DNA of 25,652 nt from Patescibacteria group bacterium (GCA_018896835.1 JAHILS010000026.1:1-25652); one strand, 5' to 3'. Positions 7,717 to 15,539 are shown, counted from the stretch's first letter. Numbers and translations are program-made. The notes: generated by a model not told the origin, from the letters alone.

Positions 7717-8034
7717 TTATTCTAAGTCTTCTCTTCCCTTTTTTGTTTTTAATACACGTACTTTTGTTTTCTTTCCTTCCACTTCGATGAATTTATAACC
7801 AACACGTCCTTCACCATCCTTGCCAACCACTACAACGTTTGACATGTGAATAGGAGCCGTAAACTCAACTCTTTGACCAGGAGTCTTGCCACGAGCCTTC
7901 AAATGTTTCACAGATTTATTAATGCCTTCAATGACAATCTTTTCCAAATCTGGGAAAACCTGAAGAACCTTTCCAGTTTTACCCTTATCTTTACCTGTAG
8001 TAACTTTTACTAAATCTCCAGTTTTAATCTTCAT
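7717..8034 (-). CDS. rplX: 50S ribosomal protein L24
   Basis: L24 is an early assembly protein near the exit tunnel. The 105-residue protein opens with a KOW motif (KIKTGDLVKVTTGKDKGKTG), then KVLQVFPDLEKIVIEGIN and a second half with HMSNVVVVGKDGEGRVGYK. Length is typical. It is 1 base from rplE and 8 bases from rplN. Confidence 0.96.
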   Translation of the reverse strand: MKIKTGDLVKVTTGKDKGKTGKVLQVFPDLEKIVIEGINKSVKHLKARGKTPGQRVEFTAPIHMSNVVVVGKDGEGRVGYKFIEVEGKKTKVRVLKTKKGREDLE

Positions 8035-8042
8035 ATGCTTTT

Positions 8043-8414
8043 TTACAATACTTCAGGCGCTAAAGAGATAATCTTTCCATACCCCAAGCTTCTTAATTCT
8101 CGAGATACTGGTCCAAAAATACGGGTACCTTTTGGTTCTTTGTTAGCTTTATCAATTATCACTCCAGCGTTTTCATCAAAACGGATGTATGATCCATCAT
8201 TGCGACGAGTTTCCTTGCGGGTTCTGACAATCACAACATGAACAACGTCACTCTTTTTGACATTACTATGAGGGACAGCCTCTTTAACCACGGCAGTTAC
8301 CACGTCACCGATACGAGCATAACGCTTTTTGTATCCGCCTAAAACACGAATTACTTGAAGCTTTTTAGCACCAGTGTTATCAGCCACGGCTATCATTGAT
8401 CGATGTTGCAACAT
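8043..8414 (-). CDS. rplN: 50S ribosomal protein L14
   Basis: L14 lies at the subunit interface and contacts 16S rRNA. The 123-residue product starts MLQHRSMIAVADNTGAKKLQ, the classic N terminus, and contains the KDVV-type segment as KKSDVVHVVIVRTRKE and the end FGPVSRELRS with KIISLAPEVL. Length matches the family. It is 1 base downstream of rpsQ. Confidence 0.97.
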   Translation of the reverse strand: MLQHRSMIAVADNTGAKKLQVIRVLGGYKKRYARIGDVVTAVVKEAVPHSNVKKSDVVHVVIVRTRKETRRNDGSYIRFDENAGVIIDKANKEPKGTRIFGPVSRELRSLGYGKIISLAPEVL

Positions 8415-8415
8415 A

Positions 8416-8667
8416 CTATTTTTCTATCTGGATAATTCTCCAACTTTTATCTTTGGACATTGGACGAGTTTCTTCGATTACTACCTTGTCACCAACCTTT
8501 GCCAAATCTTCAGGGTTATGAGCCTTGTACTTTTTACTCTTGGTAAACAACTTTAAGTACTTTGGGTGAGCTAATGTTCGGTCAACCTTAACTACGGCTG
8601 TCTTTTGCATTTTGTCAGAGACAACTACTCCGTTTAATCGACGATTTTGTGTTTTCTTCTTATCCAT
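8416..8667 (-). CDS. rpsQ: 30S ribosomal protein S17
   Basis: S17 is a primary 16S binder of the 5' domain. It has the OB-fold core GVVVSDKMQKTAVVKVDR, then KLFTKSKKYKAHNPED, then VGDKVVIEETRPMSKDKSWRI. I use the ATG at 8667 (83 residues), because AAGGTG lies nine bases upstream. A GTG at 8679 would add four residues and overlap the rpmC stop; it cannot be excluded. Confidence 0.94.
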   Translation of the reverse strand: MDKKKTQNRRLNGVVVSDKMQKTAVVKVDRTLAHPKYLKLFTKSKKYKAHNPEDLAKVGDKVVIEETRPMSKDKSWRIIQIEK

Positions 8668-8671
8668 ATAA

Positions 8672-8863
8672 TTATTCACCTTTAATTCGTCTTAGTTGTG
8701 ACAAGATTTGTGCAATTACTTTGCGCACTTCTCTTACCTCTCTAACATCTTTTAATTGGTTAACCGAAATCTTCATCCGCAATTCATATAATAAACCGCG
8801 TTGCTCTGAAAGCATACCAACTAGCTCTTTTTCATCTTTCTTTTCTAAATCTTTATATTCCAT
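8672..8863 (-). CDS. rpmC: 50S ribosomal protein L29
   Basis: L29 is a two-helix hairpin near the tunnel exit where trigger factor and SRP dock. The 63-residue product has the usual pattern: EYKDLEKKDEKELVGMLSEQ, RGLLYELRMKIS, and the basic helix VRKVIAQILSQLRRIKGE, with a short repetitive VREVREVRK stretch. Order between rplP and rpsQ is canonical. Confidence 0.94.
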   Translation of the reverse strand: MEYKDLEKKDEKELVGMLSEQRGLLYELRMKISVNQLKDVREVREVRKVIAQILSQLRRIKGE

Positions 8864-8864
8864 A

Positions 8865-9278
8865 CTATTTTCTAATTACCAGCTTAGTCTTCATTGGAAG
8901 CTTATGGGCAGCCAATCGAAGTGCTTCTTTGGCAATTTCTTCTGTAACACCATCCATTTCAAACATGACAGTACCGGCTCTCACTGGAGTCATGTAGTAA
9001 TCAACTCCCCCTTTTCCACCTCCCATGGTTGATTCTGATCCATGGTTGGTCACCGGATGATCAGGAAAAATGCGAATCCAAATTTTTCCACCACGCTTGA
9101 TTGAACGAGTCATAGCACGTCGGGCAGCTTCGATCTGACGGGAAGTAACCCACGACTCTGTCATTGCTTTTAATCCAAATGAACCAAATGATACATCTGT
9201 TTTTTGAGTTGCAAGTCGGTCGCCCTGTGTATGACGCTTATGCCACTTTCTATGTTTTAGCTTATTTGGGACTAACAT
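8865..9278 (-). CDS. rplP: 50S ribosomal protein L16
   Basis: L16 helps shape the A site of the peptidyl transferase region. The 137-residue protein begins MLVPNKLKHRKWHKR, contains FGSFGLKAMTESWVTSRQIEAARRAMTR in consecutive pieces, then IWIRIFPDHPVT and the MGGGKGGVDYYMTPVRAG loop. Length is standard. It follows rpsC after 9 bases. Confidence 0.97.
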   Translation of the reverse strand: MLVPNKLKHRKWHKRHTQGDRLATQKTDVSFGSFGLKAMTESWVTSRQIEAARRAMTRSIKRGGKIWIRIFPDHPVTNHGSESTMGGGKGGVDYYMTPVRAGTVMFEMDGVTEEIAKEALRLAAHKLPMKTKLVIRK

Positions 9279-9287
9279 ATCTTTATA

Positions 9288-9965
9288 TTACTTTGCGTTT
9301 GTAATAGCGTGTCCGCTCTTTGAGTCATCGAATACTTCTCCTCGGTAAATCCAAACCTTGATGCCGATTACTCCAAAGATTGTATTTGCGCGGATTCGGG
9401 CAAAATTAATATCAGCTCGCAAATTGTGAAGTGGGATACTGCCATTAAGAACTTGCTCTGTGCGCGCAATATCTGCTCCGTTTAAACGACCACCAATCAT
9501 GATCTTTACTCCTTTTGCTCCAGCCTTCATTACTCTCTCTGACGCCATTTTCATTGAACGTCGGAAAGGCAAGCGTCGTTCAAGATCCTGAGCAATCTGC
9601 AAGCCAACAACTCTGGCTGACAACGCAGGTTGCGCGACTTCTTGGACGTTTACAATAATATTCATTCTCTTCCCTCGGAAAAATGCTTTCAAAATCTTTT
9701 TTCGCAACTCTTCAATTCCTGCCCCTGATCGGCCGATTACAACTCCAGGCTTGGCAGCGTGAATGGTAACTGTCATCTTATTGGCATTGCGATCAATCTC
9801 GATTAAGTCCACGCCAGCTTCTCTGAGTTCTTTTTTCAAAAAGTCGCGAACATGAACATCGTCCTGCAATTGAGCAATGAAATTTTTCTTACCACCAAAC
9901 CACTTTGAATCCCATTGATAAATGGTTGAGAGGCGGAATAATTTTGGATGAATCTTGTGTCCCAT
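9288..9965 (-). CDS. rpsC: 30S ribosomal protein S3
   Basis: S3 lines the mRNA entry tunnel. The 225-residue product starts MGHKIHPKLFRL, has the KH domain (VVIGRSGAGIEELRKKI) and the C-terminal domain (FRRSMKMASERVMKAGAKGVKI over two strands, GGRLNGADIARTE, GVIGIKVWIYRGE). It ends soon after that without a long tail. Spacing to rplV is 4 bases. Confidence 0.97.
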   Translation of the reverse strand: MGHKIHPKLFRLSTIYQWDSKWFGGKKNFIAQLQDDVHVRDFLKKELREAGVDLIEIDRNANKMTVTIHAAKPGVVIGRSGAGIEELRKKILKAFFRGKRMNIIVNVQEVAQPALSARVVGLQIAQDLERRLPFRRSMKMASERVMKAGAKGVKIMIGGRLNGADIARTEQVLNGSIPLHNLRADINFARIRANTIFGVIGIKVWIYRGEVFDDSKSGHAITNAK

Positions 9966-9969
9966 AGTG

Positions 9970-10326
9970 TTACTTGTCTTGAGTTACTTTTTCTTCTTTA
10001 GTACCTATCTTTATTGAAATATGTGATGTGCGCTTCATGATTAGTGATGATCGACCATGTGCGCGTGGGAAAAACCGCTTAATAACTGGTCCGCCATCAA
10101 CAAATACGTCTACTAGATATGTATTGGCTGGATCAATGTTTTCCTTGCCACCAGCATTAGCAACGGCTGAATTTAATACTTTTAATACTGGTGTTGCCGC
10201 CGCCTTTTGACAAACAGTTAACTGTTTGACTGCTTGATCAACTGAAAGATTGCGTACTAAATCTGCAACAAGCCTAACCTTGCGCGGAGACATGTGAACA
10301 AATTTTGCTATTGCTTGTGCTTCCAT
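9970..10326 (-). CDS. rplV: 50S ribosomal protein L22
   Basis: L22 sends a long beta hairpin into the exit tunnel. The 118-residue protein has KFVHMSPRKVRLVADLVR at the N terminus, the helix AATPVLKVLNSAVANA, and the hairpin and end region GGPVIKRFFPRAHGRSS with KRTSHISIKIG. Length is typical. It lies 12 bases downstream of rpsS. Confidence 0.96.
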   Translation of the reverse strand: MEAQAIAKFVHMSPRKVRLVADLVRNLSVDQAVKQLTVCQKAAATPVLKVLNSAVANAGGKENIDPANTYLVDVFVDGGPVIKRFFPRAHGRSSLIMKRTSHISIKIGTKEEKVTQDK

Positions 10327-10338
10327 ACATTAATTTCA

Positions 10339-10620
10339 TTATTTCTTTGCGACGTCTGCTGCCTTTCCACTGTGCCTTATAAACTTACGAGTTGGTGAAA
10401 ATTCACCAAGCTTGTGCCCGACCATGTTTTCCACAACAACAACGTCAATAAACTGTCTGCCATTGTGCACGGCTATAACTAGCCCGACCATCTCAGGGGT
10501 GATTGTTGAAGTTCGTGACCATGTCTTAATAGGTTTCTTGCTATTCTGGCTGGCAGATAACAAAACCTTTTTAAGAAGTGATGGGATTACGAACGGACCT
10601 TTTTTTAAACTTCTAGACAT
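10339..10620 (-). CDS. rpsS: 30S ribosomal protein S19
   Basis: S19 sits in the head of the small subunit with S13. The 93-residue product has the standard start MSRSLKKGPFV, then KTWSRTSTITPEMVG, the VHNGRQFIDVVV strand and GHKLGEFSPTRKFIRHSG. It is 3 bases downstream of rplB. Confidence 0.97.
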   Translation of the reverse strand: MSRSLKKGPFVIPSLLKKVLLSASQNSKKPIKTWSRTSTITPEMVGLVIAVHNGRQFIDVVVVENMVGHKLGEFSPTRKFIRHSGKAADVAKK

Positions 10621-10623
10621 ATG

Positions 10624-11460
10624 CTACTTTTTCTTACTCTTTCTTCGAGAAATTATGAATCGATTCGTTGTCTTATTTCTTCGTGTCTTTACTCCCAGTG
10701 CATGCTTTCCAGTTGGAGTCTTTGGATGAGTCATACCAATTGAGTTTCGGGCTTCTCCACCTCCATGAGGGTGATCACAAGGGTTCATAGCCTTTCCACG
10801 AACAGTTGGTTTAATACTTCTCATGCGAGTTCGTCCAGCCTTTCCCCATCTAACAAGTCGCCAATCTGGGTTTGAAACACCACCAATCGATGCCATACAT
10901 TCTTTTATGACTGTACGCACTTCACCTGACGGTAAACGTAGTGTGGCGGTATTTCCTTCAATAGCCATCAAGGTTGCGCTCGTTCCAGCGCCACGAACTA
11001 TCTGTCCGCCACCACCTGGCTGTAATTCTATATTATAAACCGCTACTCCAACTGGTATATCTTTTAAGCAATATCGATTTCCCACCGATGGTTCACCCTT
11101 AGTCTTTGAAGATACTATTTTCATACCAACCTTCAAATCTCTTGGCGCTAAGATATAACGCTTTTCTCCGTCAGCATATACTGCCAAAGCGATACGAGCT
11201 CCACGGTTTGGATCATATTCAATAGTCTGAATAGTTGCTGGGATATCCATTTTCTCAAACTTCCAGTCAATCAGACGAATATTTCGTTTTACTCCTCCAC
11301 CCCTGTGTCTAACAGTGATTTTTCCGTTTGTTCTTCCGGCGATTTGATTTTGGCTTTTCACCAAACTCTTGTGTGGAGTTGTTGAAGTGATATCTTCAAA
11401 AGTCTGCACGCTTGATCGGCGGCGGCCAGCTGTAGTTGGTTTGTGTATTCTAATTCCCAT
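10624..11460 (-). CDS. rplB: 50S ribosomal protein L2
   Basis: L2 is required for subunit joining and peptidyl transfer. The 278-residue protein has the N-terminal HKSLVKSQNQIAGRTNGKIT segment, RHRGGGVKRNIRLIDWK, the KOW-like middle and the signature RSIKPTVRGKAMNPCDHPHGGGE, shown here in part, with the conserved His-rich loop that reaches the peptidyl transferase centre. Length is typical. It is 3 bases from rplW. Confidence 0.97.
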   Translation of the reverse strand: MGIRIHKPTTAGRRRSSVQTFEDITSTTPHKSLVKSQNQIAGRTNGKITVRHRGGGVKRNIRLIDWKFEKMDIPATIQTIEYDPNRGARIALAVYADGEKRYILAPRDLKVGMKIVSSKTKGEPSVGNRYCLKDIPVGVAVYNIELQPGGGGQIVRGAGTSATLMAIEGNTATLRLPSGEVRTVIKECMASIGGVSNPDWRLVRWGKAGRTRMRSIKPTVRGKAMNPCDHPHGGGEARNSIGMTHPKTPTGKHALGVKTRRNKTTNRFIISRRKSKKK

Positions 11461-11463
11461 ACT

Positions 11464-11865
11464 TTATATTCCTCCAAAAATATCAAGTTTTGTATTTTTT
11501 GGAAGTGTTATAACTGCTTTTTTCCTGTTCTTTTGCTTACCAGCAGTTCTACCAAATTGAACGCGCTTTCCAGGAACGTTGATTGTATTAACGTGAGCTG
11601 GAACAACCCCGTACAATTCCTTAAAAGCTTGCTTAACCTCAATTTTGGTAGCCTTAGTTGAAACCTCAAAAACTATAACATCCTTATCTGAAAACTGGGC
11701 TGTCTTTTCTGTAACTCGTGGTCGCAAGATAATCTCGGAAGTCTTTTTTGAAATTCCTTTTTTATCACTTTTTTTAACAGGAGTGACTACTTTCTTTTCT
11801 GCTTTTTTATCAGCTTTCTTGTCAGCAACTTCGTCCTGTGTTTTTGTTTTCTTTAGTATCCCCAT
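11464..11865 (-). CDS. rplW: 50S ribosomal protein L23 with a lysine-rich N-terminal extension
   Basis: L23 forms the docking site for trigger factor and SRP at the tunnel exit. The core runs from ILRPRVTEKTAQ to the end (YGVVPAHVNTINVPGKRVQ, KKAVITLPKN). At 133 residues it is longer than the usual 95-100, because residues 1-45 or so are a Lys/Asp/Ala repeat-like stretch with no known fold. The extension is in frame, starts with ATG one base after the rplD stop, and is likely translated. Whether it touches rRNA is unknown. Confidence 0.94.
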   Translation of the reverse strand: MGILKKTKTQDEVADKKADKKAEKKVVTPVKKSDKKGISKKTSEIILRPRVTEKTAQFSDKDVIVFEVSTKATKIEVKQAFKELYGVVPAHVNTINVPGKRVQFGRTAGKQKNRKKAVITLPKNTKLDIFGGI

Positions 11866-11866
11866 A

Positions 11867-12493
11867 TTAAGCGTAGATTTCTATCATCTTTTCAACAGCT
11901 GCCTTTGACGCAATTACGTACTTGCTTTTAAGCAAGTCTCTGACGTTTAAGCTTTGAGCAGAAATTGTTGATGTTTTTTGTAGATTTCTAGCAGCTCGTA
12001 TTGCATCAGTTTCATTGCTTACTGTCACAATAACTGCTGATTCCTGTGCTCCAGGCAAAGCCTTACGAATATTTGCTAGTCCTTTTGTGCCACCCTCAAC
12101 TGGTAACTCGTTAAGAATGATGAACGCATTTGATGCAACCTTGTCTGACAAAATTGAAGCCAATGCTTTTCTTTTTGCTTTTTTGTTTATCTTCAAGAAG
12201 AAGTTACGCAAACTATTTGGTCCAAATGTAACTCCTCCACCAATCCAAATAGGTGATCGGCGTGAACCGTGTCGAGCACGACCAGTACCCTTTTGCTTCC
12301 ACGGCTTGCGTCCACCTCCGCGTACTTCACTTCGATCTTTTGTGTGGGCTGTTATGACGCGTGAATTTGCATCCTGAACACGCACAGCCTCGGCAATCAA
12401 AGTTGGGTTAACGCGGACTGAAAACAATTGATCTGGAAGATCAAGGATTTCCTTTTTTGAACCATCGATTGTATAGACGTCTACTTTTGCCAT
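11867..12493 (-). CDS. rplD: 50S ribosomal protein L4
   Basis: L4 binds 23S domain I and extends a loop into the exit tunnel; in E. coli it represses the S10 operon. I take the start MAKVDVYTIDG at 12493 (208 residues), because AAGGA lies just upstream and this matches the family; a longer frame to 12538 lies wholly inside rplC. The start overlaps the 3' end of rplC by 13 bases, implying translational coupling. The tunnel loop is seen as VRGGGRKPWKQKGTGRARHG with RSPIWIGGGVTFGP. Confidence 0.95.
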   Translation of the reverse strand: MAKVDVYTIDGSKKEILDLPDQLFSVRVNPTLIAEAVRVQDANSRVITAHTKDRSEVRGGGRKPWKQKGTGRARHGSRRSPIWIGGGVTFGPNSLRNFFLKINKKAKRKALASILSDKVASNAFIILNELPVEGGTKGLANIRKALPGAQESAVIVTVSNETDAIRAARNLQKTSTISAQSLNVRDLLKSKYVIASKAAVEKMIEIYA

Positions 12494-13101
12494 ACATTTC
12501 CTTGTGTGCCAATTAATTGAATGAAACTTCCACGACATCCAGGAACAGCTCCTTTTACCGCTAGAATGCCGTCTTTATCATTCACGTTTACTATTTCTAA
12601 ATTCTTAACAGTAACTCGATCGCCTCCCATTCGGCCTCCCATTCGAGTTCCTTTAAATACATGTTGGACACCACCCGCTCCAATAGATCCTGGCATGCGT
12701 AGCTGATCTTTGTGACCGTGTGTTTTTGGACTTCCATGGAAACCATGACGTTTGACAACACCTTGGAATCCTTTTCCTTTTGACTCTCCAATGGCGTTTA
12801 CAAGATCGCCTGGCAAAAAATCAGTGACGTTTAGTGTATCGCCAACCTTGATTTCTGACCCATCAGGAAGGATGAACTCACAAACAAATGCAAAACCTTT
12901 CTCAACTCCCCATGCGCAAAGCTGAGGTTTTGCGGTATGTTTTTTTGTTCCAAATCCAACAACGACCTTCTTCTTGCTATCATGCTCACGAATTTCAAGC
13001 ACTGTGCAAGGGCCTGTTTGCACAAGGGTGACAGGCACGACTGTTCCGTCGTCCTTAAACACTTGTGTCATCTCAAGTTTTTTTCCGATAATCGCTTTCA
13101 T
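12481..13101 (-). CDS. rplC: 50S ribosomal protein L3
   Basis: L3 is one of the first proteins in 50S assembly and reaches the peptidyl transferase centre. The 206-residue protein starts MKAIIGKKLEMTQVF and has the loop KGKGFQGVVKRHGFHGSP, then HKDQLRMPGSIGAG and RMGGRMGGDRVTVKNL. Length is typical. It is the first gene after a 246-bp leader region and overlaps rplD by 13 bases. Confidence 0.96.
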   Translation of the reverse strand: MKAIIGKKLEMTQVFKDDGTVVPVTLVQTGPCTVLEIREHDSKKKVVVGFGTKKHTAKPQLCAWGVEKGFAFVCEFILPDGSEIKVGDTLNVTDFLPGDLVNAIGESKGKGFQGVVKRHGFHGSPKTHGHKDQLRMPGSIGAGGVQHVFKGTRMGGRMGGDRVTVKNLEIVNVNDKDGILAVKGAVPGCRGSFIQLIGTQGNVWQK

Positions 13102-13114
13102 ATAGATTCACTTT

Positions 13115-13172
13115 CTGGAGTATTTAAAAACCAGAAGATTTTAAACGTTCAATACATTTAAAATACTTCCAG
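13115..13172 (-). promoter_or_regulatory. Inverted repeat just upstream of rplC
   Basis: CTGGAGTATTTA (13115-13126) pairs with TAAAATACTTCCAG (13159-13172), with small bulges. It ends 14 bases before the rplC ATG, so folding would affect ribosome access. A translational autoregulatory site is possible, by analogy with the L4-controlled S10 leader of E. coli, but there is no sequence match to that leader. Confidence 0.35.
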
Positions 13173-13203
13173 CCTTTAAGCAAATTCGCATTAAAGGTAT
13201 TTT

Positions 13204-13257
13204 TTATTGCAAGGTATCTCCTTTATCATCTCTCCAAATCAACGGGAAGGTTTTCAT
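13204..13257 (-). CDS. Possible 17-residue leader peptide between rpsJ and rplC
   Basis: A short frame, ATG to TAA, encodes MKTFPLIWRDDKGDTLQ. An AGGAAG stretch lies ten bases upstream. It sits between two strong hairpins in the rpsJ-rplC gap, the position of an attenuator or leader peptide. With so few codons it could be chance; there is no run of one regulatory amino acid. Confidence 0.15.
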   Translation of the reverse strand: MKTFPLIWRDDKGDTLQ

Positions 13258-13294
13258 GTAGATCTTTCTTCCTGGTTTAGATCAAGATGTTTGG

Positions 13295-13339
13295 CTTGTG
13301 AGCCAGCAAAGAACTTAATGTCCTTTGTCGACTCACAAG
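13295..13339 (-). other. Long hairpin just after rpsJ
   Basis: The outer arms CTTGTGAG and CTCACAAG are perfect, and the inner arms AAAGGAC and GTTCTTT pair around the loop ATTAA. The five bases between them mostly pair too, giving a stem of about 20 bp in 45 bases. No T run follows on the minus strand, so it is not a simple intrinsic terminator. A processing site or protein-binding leader is more likely. Confidence 0.6.
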
Positions 13340-13347
13340 ATCTTAAT

Positions 13348-13677
13348 TTACATTTTTATTTCAATGTCCACTCCTGATGGTAGGTTTAGGGACATTAATG
13401 ACTCAACTGTTGTTTCTCCTGGATTGACAATATCGATCAAGCGCTTATGAATTCGCATTTCGTATTGATCACGAGACTTCTTGTGCACAAACGTTGATCG
13501 GTTGACTGTGTATCGTCTCATCTCTGTTGGCAGAGGAACTGGTCCGACAGCATCAGCTCCACTACGCTTAACAGTTTTGATAATCGTTTCAGAAGCAGTA
13601 TCAATCAATTTGTGATCGTATGCTCGGATCTTTATTCTGATTCTTGCTTTTTGATCTTTTGTTTCAGTGTTTGCCAT
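13348..13677 (-). CDS. rpsJ: 30S ribosomal protein S10
   Basis: S10 sits in the small-subunit head and also binds NusB in antitermination. The 109-residue product has RIRIKIRAYDHKLIDTASETI across the first strand and helix, GPVPLPTEMRRYTVNRSTFVHKK in pieces, and the DQYEMRIHKRLIDI strand ending SGVDIEIKM. It is separated from tuf by a hairpin-rich 59-bp gap and from rplC by a 246-bp leader, so it may be regulated apart from rplC. Confidence 0.96.
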   Translation of the reverse strand: MANTETKDQKARIRIKIRAYDHKLIDTASETIIKTVKRSGADAVGPVPLPTEMRRYTVNRSTFVHKKSRDQYEMRIHKRLIDIVNPGETTVESLMSLNLPSGVDIEIKM

Positions 13678-13688
13678 ATAAGGTACAG

Positions 13689-13728
13689 TGGTTTAAACCA
13701 AGAGAGGAAAGGTTAAAAACCTTTCCTC
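13689..13728 (-). other. Two adjacent hairpins between tuf and rpsJ
   Basis: GAGGAAAGGTT pairs with AACCTTTCCTC across a short loop (13704-13728), and the perfect 12-bp palindrome TGGTTTAAACCA (13689-13700) follows. Neither is followed by a proper T run. Partial termination, mRNA processing or stability control between the abundant tuf message and rpsJ is possible. Confidence 0.5.
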
Positions 13729-13736
13729 GTCTATAT

Positions 13737-14915
13737 TTATTCAATAATCTTTGTAACAGCTCCAGCGCCAACAGTGCGTCCACCTTCACGGATAGCAAAG
13801 CGCATTTGCTCTTCAATAGCTACTGGTTTTCCAAGCTCAACAGTAACGTTTACTGTGTCGCCAGGCATAACCATTTCTGCTCCTTCTGGAAGTGCAACAA
13901 TATCACCAGTAACATCAGTTGTTCGAATATAAAACTGTGGCTTGTAGCCTTTGAAGAATGGTTTGTGTCGTCCCCCTTCTTCTTTGGTAAGGGCGTAGAT
14001 CTTTGCTTCAAACTTAACGTGAGCTTTTAATGATCCAGGTGCTGCAAGTACCATTCCGCGCTCAACTTCTTCTTTCTTAACTCCGCGCAATAGAACTCCA
14101 GCGTTGTCTCCGGCCATACCTTTGTCCAACATTTTGTTGAACATTTCGATTCCAGTAACAACTGTTTTTCGTGTTTCACCAAGACCAACGATCTCAGCTT
14201 CACTGTTTAGGTTGATAATTCCACGTTCGATACGACCTGTAACAACAGTTCCACGTCCTTCAATTGAGAAAACGTCCTCAATAGGCATCAAAAATGGCTT
14301 GTCGATTTCTCGAGCTGGCTCTGGAATATAGTCATCAAGTGCTTTCAAAAGCTCGTCAATTGACTTTTCGGCTTCTGGGTCACCTTCGAGTGCTTTTAAT
14401 GCTGATCCTCGAATAATAGGTGTTGTATCACCAGGGAATTCGTATTGCTTCAAAAGATCGCGAACTTCCTCTTCAACAAGATCGATAAGCTCAGGATCGT
14501 CAACCATGTCAATTTTATTTAGAAAAACCACCATTGCTGGTACTCCAACCTGACGTGCTAGCAAAATATGCTCTCGTGTTTGTGGCATTGGTCCATCAGC
14601 TGCTGAAACAACCAAGATAGCTCCATCCATTTGAGCTGCACCTGTAATCATGTTTTTTACATAGTCAGCGTGGCCTGGACAATCAACGTGTGCGTAGTGT
14701 CGCTTCTCTGACTCGTATTCAACGTGAGCTGTAGAAATAGTAATACCACGCTCGCGCTCTTCTGGCGCTTTATCAATCTGATCAAAAGCTTTCTTTTGGT
14801 CAGATGGTGAGAAGCGTTTTGAAAGCGCTGCTGTTAGCGTAGTTTTTCCATGGTCAACGTGTCCAATGGTTCCTACGTTAAGGTTTGGTTTAGAACGGAC
14901 AAACTGTTCTGCCAT
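13737..14915 (-). CDS. tuf: Elongation factor Tu
   Basis: EF-Tu delivers aminoacyl-tRNA to the ribosome in a GTP-dependent manner. The 392-residue product has the P loop GHVDHGKT at residues 18-25, the switch segment RGITI, DCPGH near residue 80, NKIDM near 135, and both beta-barrel domains (GRGTVVTGRIERG; GGRHKPFFKGYKPQFYIRTTD). Length is typical. It follows a 123-residue gene and has its own promoter, and an intrinsic terminator lies further up after fusA. No good Shine-Dalgarno precedes the ATG, only an A/T-rich stretch. Confidence 0.98.
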   Translation of the reverse strand: MAEQFVRSKPNLNVGTIGHVDHGKTTLTAALSKRFSPSDQKKAFDQIDKAPEERERGITISTAHVEYESEKRHYAHVDCPGHADYVKNMITGAAQMDGAILVVSAADGPMPQTREHILLARQVGVPAMVVFLNKIDMVDDPELIDLVEEEVRDLLKQYEFPGDTTPIIRGSALKALEGDPEAEKSIDELLKALDDYIPEPAREIDKPFLMPIEDVFSIEGRGTVVTGRIERGIINLNSEAEIVGLGETRKTVVTGIEMFNKMLDKGMAGDNAGVLLRGVKKEEVERGMVLAAPGSLKAHVKFEAKIYALTKEEGGRHKPFFKGYKPQFYIRTTDVTGDIVALPEGAEMVMPGDTVNVTVELGKPVAIEEQMRFAIREGGRTVGAGAVTKIIE

Positions 14916-14992
14916 ATTATTAGTAAATTATTATATAAGTAATGTATTTTTATAATTTTTTGAGGAAATATATGTTTCCACCAAACGCCGGG

Positions 14993-15021
14993 ATCATACC
15001 AAAACTTAGTAAATTCTGCAA
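14993..15021 (-). promoter_or_regulatory. Sigma70-type promoter of tuf
   Basis: On the minus strand TTGCAG (15016-15021) and TATGAT (14993-14998) are 17 bases apart. The predicted transcript start is about 70 bases upstream of the tuf ATG. The leader contains a small GGAAA/TTTCC hairpin (14964-14979) and a long A/T-rich run. Confidence 0.6.
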
Positions 15022-15084
15022 GTCCTGGTCTGTTAATAGAACGGATTCTAATTACTAGTTATATCCTTGGCTTATATTAGCCGT

Positions 15085-15456
15085 TTATTCAACTGGTTCA
15101 AGATAAAACTGTTCTTCGTCAAATTTCTCGCTTTCTATGGCATTATTTTCTTTTTTCTCTAATAAAGTATCTTGAGCTCTAGGTGGTGTCTCTTGTATTT
15201 CTGAAAGATCACCTAATTCGTCTTCTATGCCCTCGCCACACATATCGCAATTTCCGCTAATATCAACCTCTTCTTGTAGCCCATTATCTGAAAAATCATC
15301 AAAGAGATCAATTTCTGACAATGATGCGTCAATGAGCTGTTCATAAGTTGATAATGGCAACAAAACCGTCTCGCTCTGATCTTCGTCCAAAATTATGACA
15401 GGTGACCCTGTTTTGCGAGCAATACGCATCAATCTATCAATCTGTTGTTTGTTCAT
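15085..15456 (-). CDS. Uncharacterised 123-residue protein between fusA and tuf
   Basis: I do not recognise a named family. The N-terminal 50 residues (LMRIARKTGSPVIILDED, then TVLLPLSTYEQLID) resemble the strand-helix pattern of Phd/YefM-type antitoxins (a VIxxxDG-like strand followed by a YExL helix), but the similarity is weak. The rest is very acidic, low in complexity, and has one CDMCGEG motif that could bind a metal. It has no toxin gene beside it. Its place between two translation-factor genes suggests co-conservation with them in related genomes; a function cannot be given. A possible promoter places the transcript start almost at the ATG. Confidence 0.7.
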   Translation of the reverse strand: MNKQQIDRLMRIARKTGSPVIILDEDQSETVLLPLSTYEQLIDASLSEIDLFDDFSDNGLQEEVDISGNCDMCGEGIEDELGDLSEIQETPPRAQDTLLEKKENNAIESEKFDEEQFYLEPVE

Positions 15457-15463
15457 ACATGTA

Positions 15464-15492
15464 AATATTATCGCAATTTAAGAGAAGGTCAA
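15464..15492 (-). promoter_or_regulatory. Candidate promoter of the 123-residue gene
   Basis: TTGACC (15487-15492) is followed after 17 bases by AATATT (15464-15469), a weak -10 box. Transcription would begin at or within a few bases of the ATG at 15456, so the message would be almost leaderless. There is no Shine-Dalgarno. Confidence 0.35.
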
Positions 15493-15502
15493 GCGGTAAG
15501 CT

Positions 15503-15525
15503 AAAAGCCGGACAGCCCGGCTTTT
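15503..15525 (-). terminator. Rho-independent terminator after fusA
   Basis: AAAAGCCGG (15503-15511) pairs with CCGGCTTTT (15517-15525) over a five-base loop. It lies 14 bases past the fusA stop. It ends the rpsL-rpsG-fusA unit and leaves the next gene and tuf to their own promoters. Confidence 0.8.
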
Positions 15526-15539
15526 AATTCTTTTATAAA

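Noticed and set aside
12494..12538. Longer rplD start
   Set aside because: The extra 15 codons lie within rplC in another frame and do not resemble L4; an SD-like AAGGA precedes the shorter start.
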